Shown: positions 29,289 to 39,139 of the stretch, one piece after another
Layout: every line of letters starts with the position of its first letter
How positions within the stretch are numbered: position 1 is the stretch's first letter
Assembly: GCA_036186865.1 (NCBI GenBank)
Contig: AP025074.1
Location: 3,846,230 to 3,910,229 of the forward strand
Origin: Eustoma russellianum
Lineage: Eukaryota > Streptophyta > Magnoliopsida > Gentianales > Gentianaceae
Direction: 5' to 3'
Length of the DNA: 64,000 nucleotides
Translations under genes and position numbers: made by a program
The notes under the pieces: generated by a model
What the model saw: the letters and a program-made list of their open reading frames with translations, nothing else
Databases searched by the model: none
What the model was told of the DNA's origin: nothing

Positions 29289-31731
29289 ATGAGAAGTGTC
29301 ATCCATCACAATCTGAAATTCTATGTTCGACCAAATGCTTCAATGATGACTTCTACAAAGCTGATATCTTCTTATAAGAAACAAATTCCTCAATCAATTC
29401 TAATCTCGCTTCATTTTTCCGAAACTAGCTCAACCCATTTTAGCCCGCCCTTTTTGCCGAAGCTCCCTTCAATGTTAGCTACAGATGTTATTAAATCGTA
29501 TCTTGAAAAAGGACAAGTCAAAGAAGCTCGTGATCTGTTTGATGAAACGCCTGACAAAGATGTGATCACATGGACGGCCATGATTTCGGGTTATACTGCA
29601 TGCAACTATCATATGTATGCATGGGCAGCCTTTTGTGAGATGAGGAGGGGCCCTGCTTTTGTTGCACCAAATGAATATACGGTTTCTAGTGCGCTAAAGG
29701 CTTGTAAGGGTATGAAATCACGCACTTGTGGCTCAGTGGTTCATGGTTTGGTGATCAGGTATGGCATGCATGGATTTATGTACGTGGACAATGTGCTTCT
29801 GGATGTTTATGCTACTTGTTGCAAGTCTATGGATGAAGCATCCTTGTTGTTCCAGGAAGTGGGTGTGAAGAATTCTGTTTCATGGACAACTTTGATCGCC
29901 GGGTACACTCATAAGGGCGATGCTTATGGCGCTCTTTCGATTTTTAAGCAAATGCCAGTGGTTTGTACTATATCCTTCCTGACATACTCGATTCTTTAAT
30001 GTCTTACCAAGAAGCTATTAACTATATAGCTATATACATCTTGAACAACTATCATAAAGAGCTAACAAATAAGTATTGCTTCGGGAATCTGCAGTTTGCC
30101 TTAGAATTATACTCTGAAACTCTTAAATGGATAATTAGAACTTAATGTAAAGGCACCATTTGACCAGAATGGGGTTGATCTCCCTTATTTCTTCATTTCT
30201 AGAATGTGCTCCTGACAGATATTGCTGAGTTGAAACAGTTAGAAACTATGCACTGGTTTGAGTTTTTATACCCAAAAGAATAAAAATAACAATAAATAAG
30301 GGCAATAAATTGATGTGTCAACTTCTTGAATGAAAAAGTTTGCTGGGTTGTCAATTCATACAAATTCTAGAGAAAAATAACCTTTTCATTTGTTTCAGGA
30401 TTTGATGATCCGGTTTTCATTTACGCGAGTAGCCAACTTAGTGTTCACTATTGTTGAAGTGGTGACCTGTAATTTAAATTTCTGAGATGGAATACTGAAT
30501 GTATGTTTTCTGTGGACAGGAAGAAGCTGAGTTTAGCTCATTTACACTTTCCATCGCCACTAGATCATGCACCTTAACTGGCTCTGACGTGAATGGCAAG
30601 CAAGTCCATGCAGCAGTAGTCAAACGTGGATTTGCACGTGACATTCCTGTGATGAATTCTATGATAGACATGTATTTTGCCTGTAACAATGTGAGTGAGG
30701 CAAATCAGTGTTTCCAAGAGATGCCTGAGAGAGATTTGATAACGTGGAACACTTTGATTGCTGGATATGAGAAATCTTATCCAGAGGAATGTCTCAATCT
30801 ATATTCACAAATGGCGTATGAAGGTGTCAATCCTAATTCCTTCACATTTTCCAGTATTTTGGCTGCAGTGGCAAATCTGGCAGTTTTGAGATGTGGTGAA
30901 CAGCTTCATGGAGGTATCGTCAAAACAAGCCATAGCAATGACACAGAGTTGGCCAATGCTCTGATAGATATGTATGCAAAATGCGGCAAAGTTATGGATT
31001 CGAGAAAAGTTTTTGACGAAATGTCTTCTAAAGATCTTGTTTCTTGGACTTCAATGATGATTGGCTATGGGAGCCATGGGTTTGGGAAGAAGGCTGTTGA
31101 TTTGTTTGAGGAGATGGTGAAATCTGGTATTGTTCCTGATGAAGTAGTCTTCATGGCAATTTTGAATGCTTGTAGCCATGCTGGACTTATAGAGGAAGGT
31201 TTAAGATATTTTATATTAATGAGGGGTGAATACGACATAGCCCCTTCACAGGAAATCTATGGCTGTGTGGTTGATTTGCTAGGACGTGCCGGGAGAGTTG
31301 AGGAAGCTTATGAAATAATGAAAAGCATGCCATTTTTGCCAGATGGGTCTGTTTGGGGGGCATTTGTTGGAGCGTGTCGCATGCATAAGCAACCAGAGTT
31401 ATGTGAAATTGCAGTAAATAAGCTATTGGAATCAAGGCCAGATATCGCTGGTACTTACATTACGTTATCTAATTTGTTTGCAGCTGATGGTAAATGGAAA
31501 AAGTTTGCACAAACTAGGAAATTGATGAGAGGAACAGGAAAGAAGAAGGAGACAGGGATGAGTTGGGTTGAAGTGCAAAACGAGATTTATAGCTTTGTTG
31601 CTGGAGACAAGGTTGGTCCTCATATAAGCTTGGTCTATGAAATTTTAGAACTGCTGATTGGGCATATGAAAGATGCAGCATATGTGCCTGATTTTGACAG
31701 CCTTGTGCATGATTTAGGAGATGGGACTTAA
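29289..31731 (+). CDS. PGN: PPR protein of the PLS/E class, PGN-like (two exons)
   Basis: Pentatricopeptide-repeat proteins bind organellar RNA and direct its editing or processing. Exon 1 is 29289-29960 and exon 2 is 30520-31731, with a 559-bp GT-AG intron. The join gives 627 aa in frame (ends NHL-free, with no DYW domain). PPR motifs are visible throughout: DVITWTAMISGY (near 95), NSVSWTTLIAGY, DLITWNTLIAGYEKS, NALIDMYAKCGKVMDS, DLVSWTSMMIGYGSHG and GCVVDLLGRAGRVEEAYE, followed by an E-type C terminus (GTYITLSNLFAADGKW ... KKKETGMSWVEV). The whole layout and the ending PDFDSLVHDLGDGT match Arabidopsis At1g56570 (PGN), a mitochondrial PPR linked to salt and ABA responses. The N terminus is basic and hydroxylated, as expected for mitochondrial import. 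A second start at 29343/29346 (MMTSTKL) aligns better with the family. The donor at 29961 could also be placed a few bases away. Confidence 0.9.
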
Positions 31732-31995
31732 GCTTCTTATGAACTGCTTAAGGTCATCAGAAAACTTTGTATCAACCAAATTCTTGAAAAGTTTGGACCT
31801 TCAAGTCCTGTGGGAAAAAGACTTCAGTGTTGTTGCGGTATTTGAACGTTCAAGTAAATTTTGCCGTTTATCTTGCTTTCTCTCAGTGTTGCCCATCATG
31901 CAGTACAAAGAGGGGCAGAAAAACACAACTGGTGAGGGTGTTTGCTGTCTTTCTAGCAGATGGATCTACTTTGTTACAGAAGGTTCCTTCTTTAT

Positions 31996-32272
31996 CATTC
32001 TATAAATCTAATGCTCCTACCACAAATAGGAAATCGTAAGCCTTCTAGCGCATAGTTCAGTTGGTACCCAGGTTGGAATATGCTATAAGAGATCAAGAGT
32101 TCGATTCTAGTGGAACACCCACTAGGCCGAAAGCCTAATTTGTGGGGAGACACCTTGTGTGGTTCACTGCGTAAGTCCTCACCCAACCTAAGAGGACGTT
32201 GGGCTCCTGATTTGCATACTCCACAATGCTCTTTGGGACTACGGCGATAGGGCCCTCAGGGCCTTTTGCTCC
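31996..32272 (+). mobile_element. tRNA-derived SINE, family 1, copy 1
   Basis: Flanked by an exact 16-bp duplication AAGGTTCCTTCTTTAT (31980-31995 and 32273-32288). Inside is a tRNA-like head with an A box (TAGTTCAGTTGGTACC) and a B box (AGAGTTCGATTCTAG), then a body (GCCGAAAGCCTAATTTG, CACCTTGTGTGG, CACTGCGTAAGTCCTCACC) and a T-rich end CTTTTGCTCC. About 50 bp precede the A box. A second copy lies at 57891-58157. It sits just downstream of the PPR stop codon, probably in its 3' UTR. Confidence 0.87.
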
Positions 32273-32544
32273 AAGGTTCCTTCTTTATGATAAGTAAGTT
32301 TAGTTAGCCCCGGATTTCAAAGTAATGAATGCTTATTACATATGAGTTGGGTTTTAATGGCCCTGACATAATCAAATCAATGTGTTTCAAACGATACATG
32401 CCTTAGAACTTCATTATGGGGATTATGACTTTTTTCGCGGAAGAACATGTTCTTTTAACATAATGTATAGATCTTTGCCATGAAATGTTGCAGATAAAAG
32501 AATCTGTGGCTCGAAAAGTATCAGCTGGCTTCTTATAATGTCTT

Positions 32545-32812
32545 GTTTCCATTTTTAATGGAGTCAAGACGCACTCTTTCTTGACTTTGAAATATAATGA
32601 AATAAAGTAAAATGACCTACTAAATTGGGTGCGGTTCTTATATTCTGAAGTAGCAGTTGATCGACAAGCTTGATGCAATTTTCATTATGAATTATCCAGA
32701 AACAATCTTTTTGCGTTTCTAACGGATATGGTTGCGTATATCCGACTCTTCTTACTCTGTGATAGGTGGAAGTGTCTAAGAAAATAAGATAATGTTGTTC
32801 TTGTTGAATATG
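32545..32812 (+). mobile_element. (TTG)n-tailed retroposon, copy 2
   Basis: It aligns along its length with copy 1 (24497-24757): GGAGTCAAGACGCACTCTTT, GACTTTGAAATATAATG, TGAAGTAGCAGTTGATCGAC, ATATGGTTGCGTATATCCGA, ending TAATGTTGTTCTTGTTG. It is more diverged than copy 1 and has no coding frame. Confidence 0.72.
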
Positions 32813-33670
32813 ATTGACTAGTAGACGCAATGTAAAGAATTGGAATTTGGGAAATCGCCATGGCTGGCGTTCGATAGATGATAAATCAAATCAAGCTAAT
32901 GGGAGTGAGTGTGTGGGTGTTTTTTTTTTTGGTGATGATAAATCAAACTCAAGGCGATTAAATATGAGTTTATATTTGTCCAAATGTAAATATTGTTACC
33001 TTTCAGTTCCTTGGGGAATTTTGAGATGCAAAGTTACATAAACATACACACTTGGAGAGAGCCAATTTCACCCATGCACCCTGATGGTATGATTGAAGAA
33101 GAATATGTGTATCATGAAAGGCGAAAAACACTTTTTTTTTTCTAAAACTCAAAATCTTGAACAGAAGCTTCAATTTATTTTATATCTTTTATTTGTTTTT
33201 CTCTATGCTTTGATTGTTTCTCGGTATTTTTGACTGTTTTCTTATGTATTCTCATTTTTTAAAGTGTTTTTACATATAAAAACTTCTATTTCAAGTGTTT
33301 TGATTGTTTATTATTCCATATGGGTTCCTTTAAAATGTTTTTACACAAACTAAACTTCAGAAAAAGAATATACAAGTAAAAATTAAAAAAAATACTTCTA
33401 TGTTTCAAAAATATTGTTTCACTTGACTTTTCAATCTATGCACGCATATTAAAAAATAAATGAGGACAAAATTTTTGAGAGGATAAAAATACAACAAAAC
33501 CGTAAAAAATACAGAAAAATAAACGAAATGTACAATCAAGATATGATGAAGGGAAGTTTAAGCACCCTGAATTTGAGAACCAAAAAGTGACTTCTATAAA
33601 GATTTACACCTTCCACAAACACACAATCTAAAACATACGTATAAAACCTGAAAATATACATCTCATCTAC
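32813..33670. other. intergenic AT-rich DNA
   Basis: No gene or repeat recognised beyond short homopolymer runs. Confidence 0.45.
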
Positions 33671-33687
33671 CAAAAAACACAAAAGGA

Positions 33688-33955
33688 AACCAACATGGTT
33701 GACGTGGTGATTTAGCACCTCGTCCTTTAAGCATGTGGTTGGGGGTTCGATCCCCACTCATGTGAATAAAGCAAACCATTTGGCCAGTCTCCTACCACTT
33801 TGTGTGCTGACCGTCATGTGGTTGGGGGTTCGATCCCCACTCATGTGAATAAAGCAAACCATTTGGCCAGTCTCCTACCACTTTGTGTGCTGACCGTAAG
33901 GACGGAGAATTAGTCTTCTAGCTTTCGGCTGGGAGGATACATCGGGGCAACCCAT
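33688..33955 (+). mobile_element. tRNA-derived SINE, family 2, with internal tandem duplication
   Basis: Bounded by an exact 17-bp duplication CAAAAAACACAAAAGGA (33671-33687 and 33956-33972). It starts with a tRNA-like head (TGGTTGACGTGGTGATTTAG) and a perfect B box GGTTCGATCCCC. An 83-bp block containing the B box is repeated exactly in tandem (33732-33814 and 33815-33897), so the element has two B boxes. It ends ATCGGGGCAACCCAT. Confidence 0.87.
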
Positions 33956-33972
33956 CAAAAAACACAAAAGGA

Positions 33973-34375
33973 CTTAAAAGCAAAAAAAAGTCAGACCCAA
34001 GTACGAAATTGAGTAAACGTATTTCTTATCAGTACATAAAAATTAGATTGTCGTGTTAAATAGCACTCCATTTAGAACATTATTTGAAAAACATTTTAGG
34101 GGGACTAATGAAAAGTTAAATATGCAAAAAAAAAAAAACGTGTTTTTATCCATTCTATCTTCTTCTTATTGGTCTACCTAATGTGTGTTTCAAAGTAGTG
34201 TTTTCTAAAACATTACTCATAAATAATTACAAGTTTAAAAGATACAAAGGGGAAACATACCGAAAGATTCAAAACATACTTTTAAACACAAAAAGTTAGG
34301 ATCACACAGAAGCGAGGATCAAGTCCAACTACGAAATTCAGTCTAAAATGCACCTTTTTCCCTACCAAAAGAATA
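33973..34375. other. intergenic AT-rich DNA
   Basis: No gene or repeat recognised. Confidence 0.45.
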
Positions 34376-34512
34376 CAACAACAAGTATACAACAGTATAC
34401 TCAGTATATCTCAACATCAGCAATAGTTACCGCTAAAGTCTGAGGAAGATGAAAAGCAGACAAACGATACCTCCATCTCAAAGATAGAGAGTTTACTTCC
34501 CAGTGAGACCCT
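34376..34512 (-). mobile_element. RTE-type LINE 3'-end fragment
   Basis: The minus strand matches the RTE tail, although diverged (GGGTCTCACTGGGAAGTAAACTCTC ... CTTTAGCGGTAAC region, written here as separate words). No coding capacity. Confidence 0.65.
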
Positions 34513-34620
34513 AACTATTATATACCAAAAGAATGAAAATATTAAAAAAAAGTGAAAAGAAAATACGAAAAATACAACACAAATATATATACTCTATATA
34601 TATGATGCCCATGTCCTGTG

Positions 34621-34801
34621 GAGATGGGATCTCCTTACCCCCCATACCCTCACCCCTTGCTCACCGTCCGCCACGTAGCAGCAAGGGAGGTGGTGAGGTT
34701 AGATGAGTGTCACTCGCATCTAGCCTCACCACTCTACCTTACTGCCACGTGACGGGCGTTGAGAAAGGAGGTGAGGGTGTAGGAGTGAGTAGATCCGGTC
34801 C
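34621..34801. mobile_element. foldback MULE-type MITE, CACGTGGCAGCA family, copy 2
   Basis: 181 bp, palindromic around about 34713 (GTGGTGAGGTTAGATGAGTG against CACTCGCATCTAGCCTCACC). It is flanked by an exact 9-bp duplication TGTCCTGTG (34612-34620 and 34802-34810). Family words CCGCCACGTAGCAGCA and CTGCCACGTGACGGGCG are present. Confidence 0.85.
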
Positions 34802-34810
34802 TGTCCTGTG

Positions 34811-35736
34811 TGGTTTCTGAAATGAATTTTTTCATTGGTTGGTTCATCATTTTGAATGATCATTTTGATTTTTTTTTGATCGACTACTTAATAATGGGTC
34901 AGATGTCTAAAGTTTGGTCCAGCAGTCTTTTCTTGGGCCCATCCTTTCTCCCCATGCAAATAAAATTAGGCCAATAGCTTTTATTTTGCCGATTTTATTT
35001 TTTGTGACATAAAAAATGCCAACTTCAAAAAATTCAAGAAGCATACCGTTTGATCCTAACCTAAGCTACACACAGTCACCATAAACATTTTTGTACTCAT
35101 TTCTTGACTATATTTTAGTGATAATTAGCTTAACACTTGGCCATTCAAACTAAGAGTTGTCAAACTAATCCCTTAGTATTGAATTCAGCCATACTACATA
35201 CTGTCGGTTTTTTATTTTATTTGAATCCGTTCTTGCATATATAATTGTGTCTCCCATGTCTGACCTTTATTGCAGCTTGAGGCACTTCAAGAAAAGAGGA
35301 GAAAGAGACGTTTAAACATCCTTGAAAAATCAGATTCACATCTTTCTTGGTCTTGATTAGTTCAAACAATTTGAACACTTGAGAACAAACTGAGAGGTAA
35401 AAGGCTTTGAGTGGTGAGATTATTTGAGGGGAGGTAAAGCCAATTTTTGAGTGAATCTATACACGAGAGTGGAAAGACAGAAAATAAATTTATTGACTAA
35501 CGTTTTCTTTCGTCTTTGTGTTAGTTTGTTCTTTTTTGTGTGTTTAGTTTCAGAATAGCTGACCAAATGAGAAAAACCATTTCTGAGGGCACTACAATGG
35601 AGCAAGTTATGGAAATGGTATCAATGATCGTATATCATCTTAACATGTTTCAAGTCTGATTAGAAGACTTTCAGAATTTTCGTGATTCTCAGTCATCTGT
35701 CCCTGGTGCTACCCATTTTGAGCAAAGAACCAGCGA
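34811..35736. other. intergenic DNA
   Basis: No complete gene. At 35279, after a pyrimidine-rich tract ending GCAG, a short frame reads LEALQEKRRKRRLNILEKS and stops after 26 codons. It could be a relict exon but has no recognised family. Confidence 0.4.
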
Positions 35737-35745
35737 CACAAAAGG

Positions 35746-35943
35746 GGGGTGAGATCTGAGTAGGTTGGAAAGGAGGCAAAATATGAGGCCTCCAATCACG
35801 TCTCGCCACGTGTAAAAAACATTGTCAGTGGTCCCACCACATTCAAAATTTTTTTTTAAAAAAAAGAACTTTTTTACACGTGGCGGGACGTGATTGGAGG
35901 CCTCATATTTTGCCTCCTTTCCAACCTCCTCTGATCTCACCCG
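35746..35943. mobile_element. near-perfect palindromic MULE-type MITE
   Basis: 198 bp, with arms of about 80 bp (GGTTGGAAAGGAGGCAAAAT ... GCCACGTGTAAAAAA) around a short A/T-rich centre, flanked by an exact 9-bp duplication CACAAAAGG (35737-35745 and 35944-35952). It would fold into a long hairpin if transcribed. Confidence 0.9.
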
Positions 35944-35952
35944 CACAAAAGG

Positions 35953-36964
35953 TACACGTCTAAGATGAGGGGCCCTTAGAATTTCTCTAATAAGGAGAGG
36001 ACCCATTAAGAGGAGGGGGAGGACGATAATAAAGATGAGTTTGAGCAACAAATGGCATATTGAAACTGAAGTCAAATTCAATATGATGACGAGCGTAAGT
36101 TTGGTAACATAAAGTTGACAATCTCTTTATATTTTACAGTAAGAGTGATCCAAAATCTTATTGGGAGTAAGAAAGTAAGGTAGATTTCACCCATTCATGT
36201 CATTCCTTTTCTCAAAGAAATATGGTACTTTCATATAAGAAAACAAAAGAAAATGTTATGATTTGTGAATACGATGGATCATGCAATTACCTTCGCAAAA
36301 GGAAACCAGACATGAAAACTAAATGAAACCGACTACAAAATTTCCAAAAACATTGGGTGGGCAAATCTTCAAAACTATATACTTTTATTGCTATCTTATA
36401 TAAGTATTAATAGCATAAAGTTAAAATGTTTCCCACGTACATTTTTTTTTTTGAAACGAGATACACATTGTTAGTATCTTTTAATTGGAAAGAGAAAAAA
36501 ATTAGAATGCTCAGTAAGTATATATTATTACCAACTACCACATTCCTTTTACTTAACTTTTTTGTGCATGACTCTCACCTTTTTCCCCACAAATAACTAT
36601 ATCTTATTACATTATTATTTAGTCACAAAATATGTTTGTTGAGAGGTTATATGATGTTATGAGGGTAGCTAATGACATAATAGAACAATACAATATAAAA
36701 ATTTATATGCTAAACATAGGACACACTCATATATCACATATTTTTCAATGGTTAGAGGACTACTTAAGTATCATCCAAGACTATTTTAAAATGAGAAACG
36801 ATCAATACATACATTTTTTTATAAATGATTGATCAAAAATAAATAATCGGATGAAAACAATGGTTTGAAAACGAAAAAAAATGTTTCTTTATACAGAAAA
36901 AGGGAAAAAATGTCTATTTATCATTACCTTTTAAAATTTCCTCTCTATCTTTTAACCGTTACAA
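35953..36964. other. intergenic AT-rich DNA
   Basis: No gene recognised. An open frame at 36632-36832 has no family motif. Confidence 0.45.
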
Positions 36965-37095
36965 TAACACATACCCAATATATTCCAACAACAGTAAAAG
37001 CTATCGTTAGGATCTGGAAAGGGTGAGACACAAGCAAACAATACATCCATACTAAAGTTTGCTTCCAGTGAAACCCCCGGTTCTATATGTACTTG
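36965..37095 (-). mobile_element. RTE-type LINE 3'-end fragment
   Basis: The minus strand gives GTACATATAGAACC...GCAAACTTTAG...CTAACGATAGCTTTTACTG...GGAATATATTGGG, the RTE tail. It leads directly into the tandem repeat at 37094-37580. Confidence 0.75.
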
Positions 37096-37157
37096 TAAAT
37101 TGGCTTCGCACTTTTTGTGTTTGTCTTTTTGTCTTTCATTATTTGTCGTTCATTATG

Positions 37158-37214
<57 letters not shown>

Positions 37215-37580
37215 TCGGAGTTTCGATGTAAATTGACTTTGTACTTTTTGTGTTTGTCTTTTTGTCTTCTATTATTTGTATCCATCCTAAAGTTTGCTTC
37301 CAGTGAAACCCCCGGTTCTATATGTACTTGTAAATTGACTTCGCACTTTTTGTGTTTTTCCTTTTGTCTTTCATTATTTGTCGTTCATTATGTATCTATG
37401 CAGATATATATAGAGCCGGAGTTTCGTTGTAAATTGACTTTGCACTTTTTGTGCTTGCCTTTTTGTCTTTTATTATTTGTCGTTCATTATGAGTCTATAC
37501 ATATATATACATATGTAAACTCATTTGACACTTTTTGTGTTTATTTTTTTTTGTCTTTTATTATTTGTCGTTGATATGAA
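37094..37580. repeat. degenerate tandem repeat of RTE-tail-linked sequence with (AT)n
   Basis: Five copies of a block like AAATTGACTTTGCACTTTTT ... GTCTTTCATTATTTGTCG start near 37094, 37229, 37330, 37430 and 37515, separated by AT-dinucleotide runs and pieces of the RTE tail. The block resembles the RTE 3' UTR near 17265. The array ends about 60 bp before the Agenet start codon and so forms its proximal promoter. Confidence 0.7.
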
Positions 37581-37581
37581 C

Positions 37582-37590
37582 AAACCCTAA
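37582..37590 (+). promoter_or_regulatory. telo-box-like motif upstream of the Agenet gene
   Basis: AAACCCTAA lies 48 bp before the ATG. Such motifs are common near the start of plant genes for translation and growth functions. Its role here is inferred only. Confidence 0.35.
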
Positions 37591-37637
37591 GTGACTCATA
37601 CCAGACCTCCTACCAGCAGCGACCAGTACGGTAAAAA

Positions 37638-39139
37638 ATGGAGAAGTACTTCAAGAAAGGCGCCAAAGTCGAAGTCATGAGCGACGACGAAGGCTTCAAA
37701 GGCTCGTGGTTCGTCGGCACCGTGGTTCAGAAATTGAAGAATGGCAAGGTTTTGGTGGAATATCATACGCTTACCCAGGACGATGGTGGGAAAAAGAAGC
37801 TAAGAGAGGAGTTTGATTTGCTTTATCTACGGCCAGTTCCTCCACCGGAGCCGCCGCGGGAACGTGGTTTTGAGATTAGCGAAGAGGTGGATGCTTATTA
37901 CAATGATGGGTGGTGGGAAGGAGTGATTATTGAGGTTTTGAAGCAGAGCCGGTATTCTGTGTACTTCAAGGGTACAAGGGACCAGTTGGAGTTCGAGGAG
38001 TCCGAGCTCCGGGTCCACCGCGAATGGGATGGGGAGAATTGGGTTCCGCCTTTTGAAACTGAAACTAGACTGGAGGTGACTCTGAATGCGACTTCCACAT
38101 CCTTACTTTTTCAGTTAGCCAGTATTTTGGGGCTTTGAAGTATAATTCAGTTCTCTGCATTGTGGAAATTTTAGGTTTCCTTTGGCTTTTGTAGTTGTAA
38201 CTGTATGTGCCTTTGCATCACCTGTGACGCTCCTTTATGTTACAAAATTGGAAGTCACTAGATATCCTGATTAGTTGGCTTTTTAAGGATGGGATAGCAT
38301 GTGTGGAAAATTTTCCAATTGTCATAGTTGTCTCATAGTTCACAAGCGGAGGTGATATTTAGAGACGCCGGTTAGTCGGAGAGGAGAATCATGATAAATG
38401 GGAAATAGGGAGACCAAAAATGATTAGGGGAGGTAGTATTATGGCATATCTGGGAAATTGAGGAGGGATATAAAAAAAGTAAGAATGATTTGTATAACGG
38501 ACCCTATCTTGTAGGCATATCGTTTTAGTTTGTTGTTGTTGCTTTTGTCATAGTAATCAGCGATCCTCTCTGCTTCACATTTTCCTACTCCATGCTATCC
38601 CTCTGAAATTTTAGTTATAGTGCACATTTTTTTTGGTTCTGCTTTCATTCCTGTCTTCACCTGAAGTCATTGTTTTGCTTTGACTGCAGAATAAGTCGGA
38701 GACAAAAGTGAAGCCTGAAAAGATAGGCGAGATGCATTTCTATAAAGGGGCTTCGGTTGAAGTTAGCAGTGATGAAGATGGTTTTGTTGGTGCATGGTTT
38801 TCTGCGACTATTAAAGAAATATTAGATCAGGATAAATATTTGATAGAATATGAGAGCCTTATGGATGATGATGGTATGAGATTCTTGAGAGAAGAAGTTG
38901 ATGGGCAACATATAAGACCATGTCCGCCTGAAATAATCGATAATAACAATTTTAAACCTTTTGACGAAGTTGATGCTCTTTATAATGATGGTTGGTGGGT
39001 AGGAATCATATGCGAAGTTTTAGAGAACCAGAGATACAGAGTGTACTTTCGAGATACTGATGAACAAGAAGAGTATCCTCACTCTCTGTTACGAGTGCAT
39101 CAGGACTGGATTGATGGCAAATGGGTAATGCTCTCGCAG
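37638..39139 (+). CDS. Agenet (plant Tudor-like) domain protein, 3' end uncertain
   Basis: Agenet domains are Tudor-family modules found in plant chromatin and RNA-associated proteins. Exon 1 is 37638-38075 (146 codons) and exon 2 is 38690-39139 (150 codons), joined in phase 0 through a GT-AG intron. Each exon encodes one tandem Agenet pair. The first pair contains FKKGAKVEVMSDDEGFKGSW and VDAYYNDGWWEGVIIEVLK...YSVYFKGTRDQLEF. The second contains YKGASVEVSSDEDGFVGAW and VDALYNDGWWVGIICEVLEN...YRVYFRDTDEQEEY. The exon-by-exon repetition points to internal duplication. After LSQ at 39139 a donor (GTATTTG) follows. A possible short last exon begins at 42058 (ALKL then stop), which would give about 300 aa with a 2.9-kb intron. 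Otherwise the frame reads a few codons into the intron. No catalytic domain is seen. Confidence 0.85.

Noticed and set aside
32060..32115. Possible tRNA gene near the PPR 3' end
   Set aside because: A and B boxes are present but the cloverleaf is degenerate; it belongs to the SINE at 31996-32272.
33740..33760. Possible tRNA gene (perfect B box GGTTCGATCCCC)
   Set aside because: No acceptor or anticodon stem pairing. The box is part of a SINE with target duplications and is itself duplicated.
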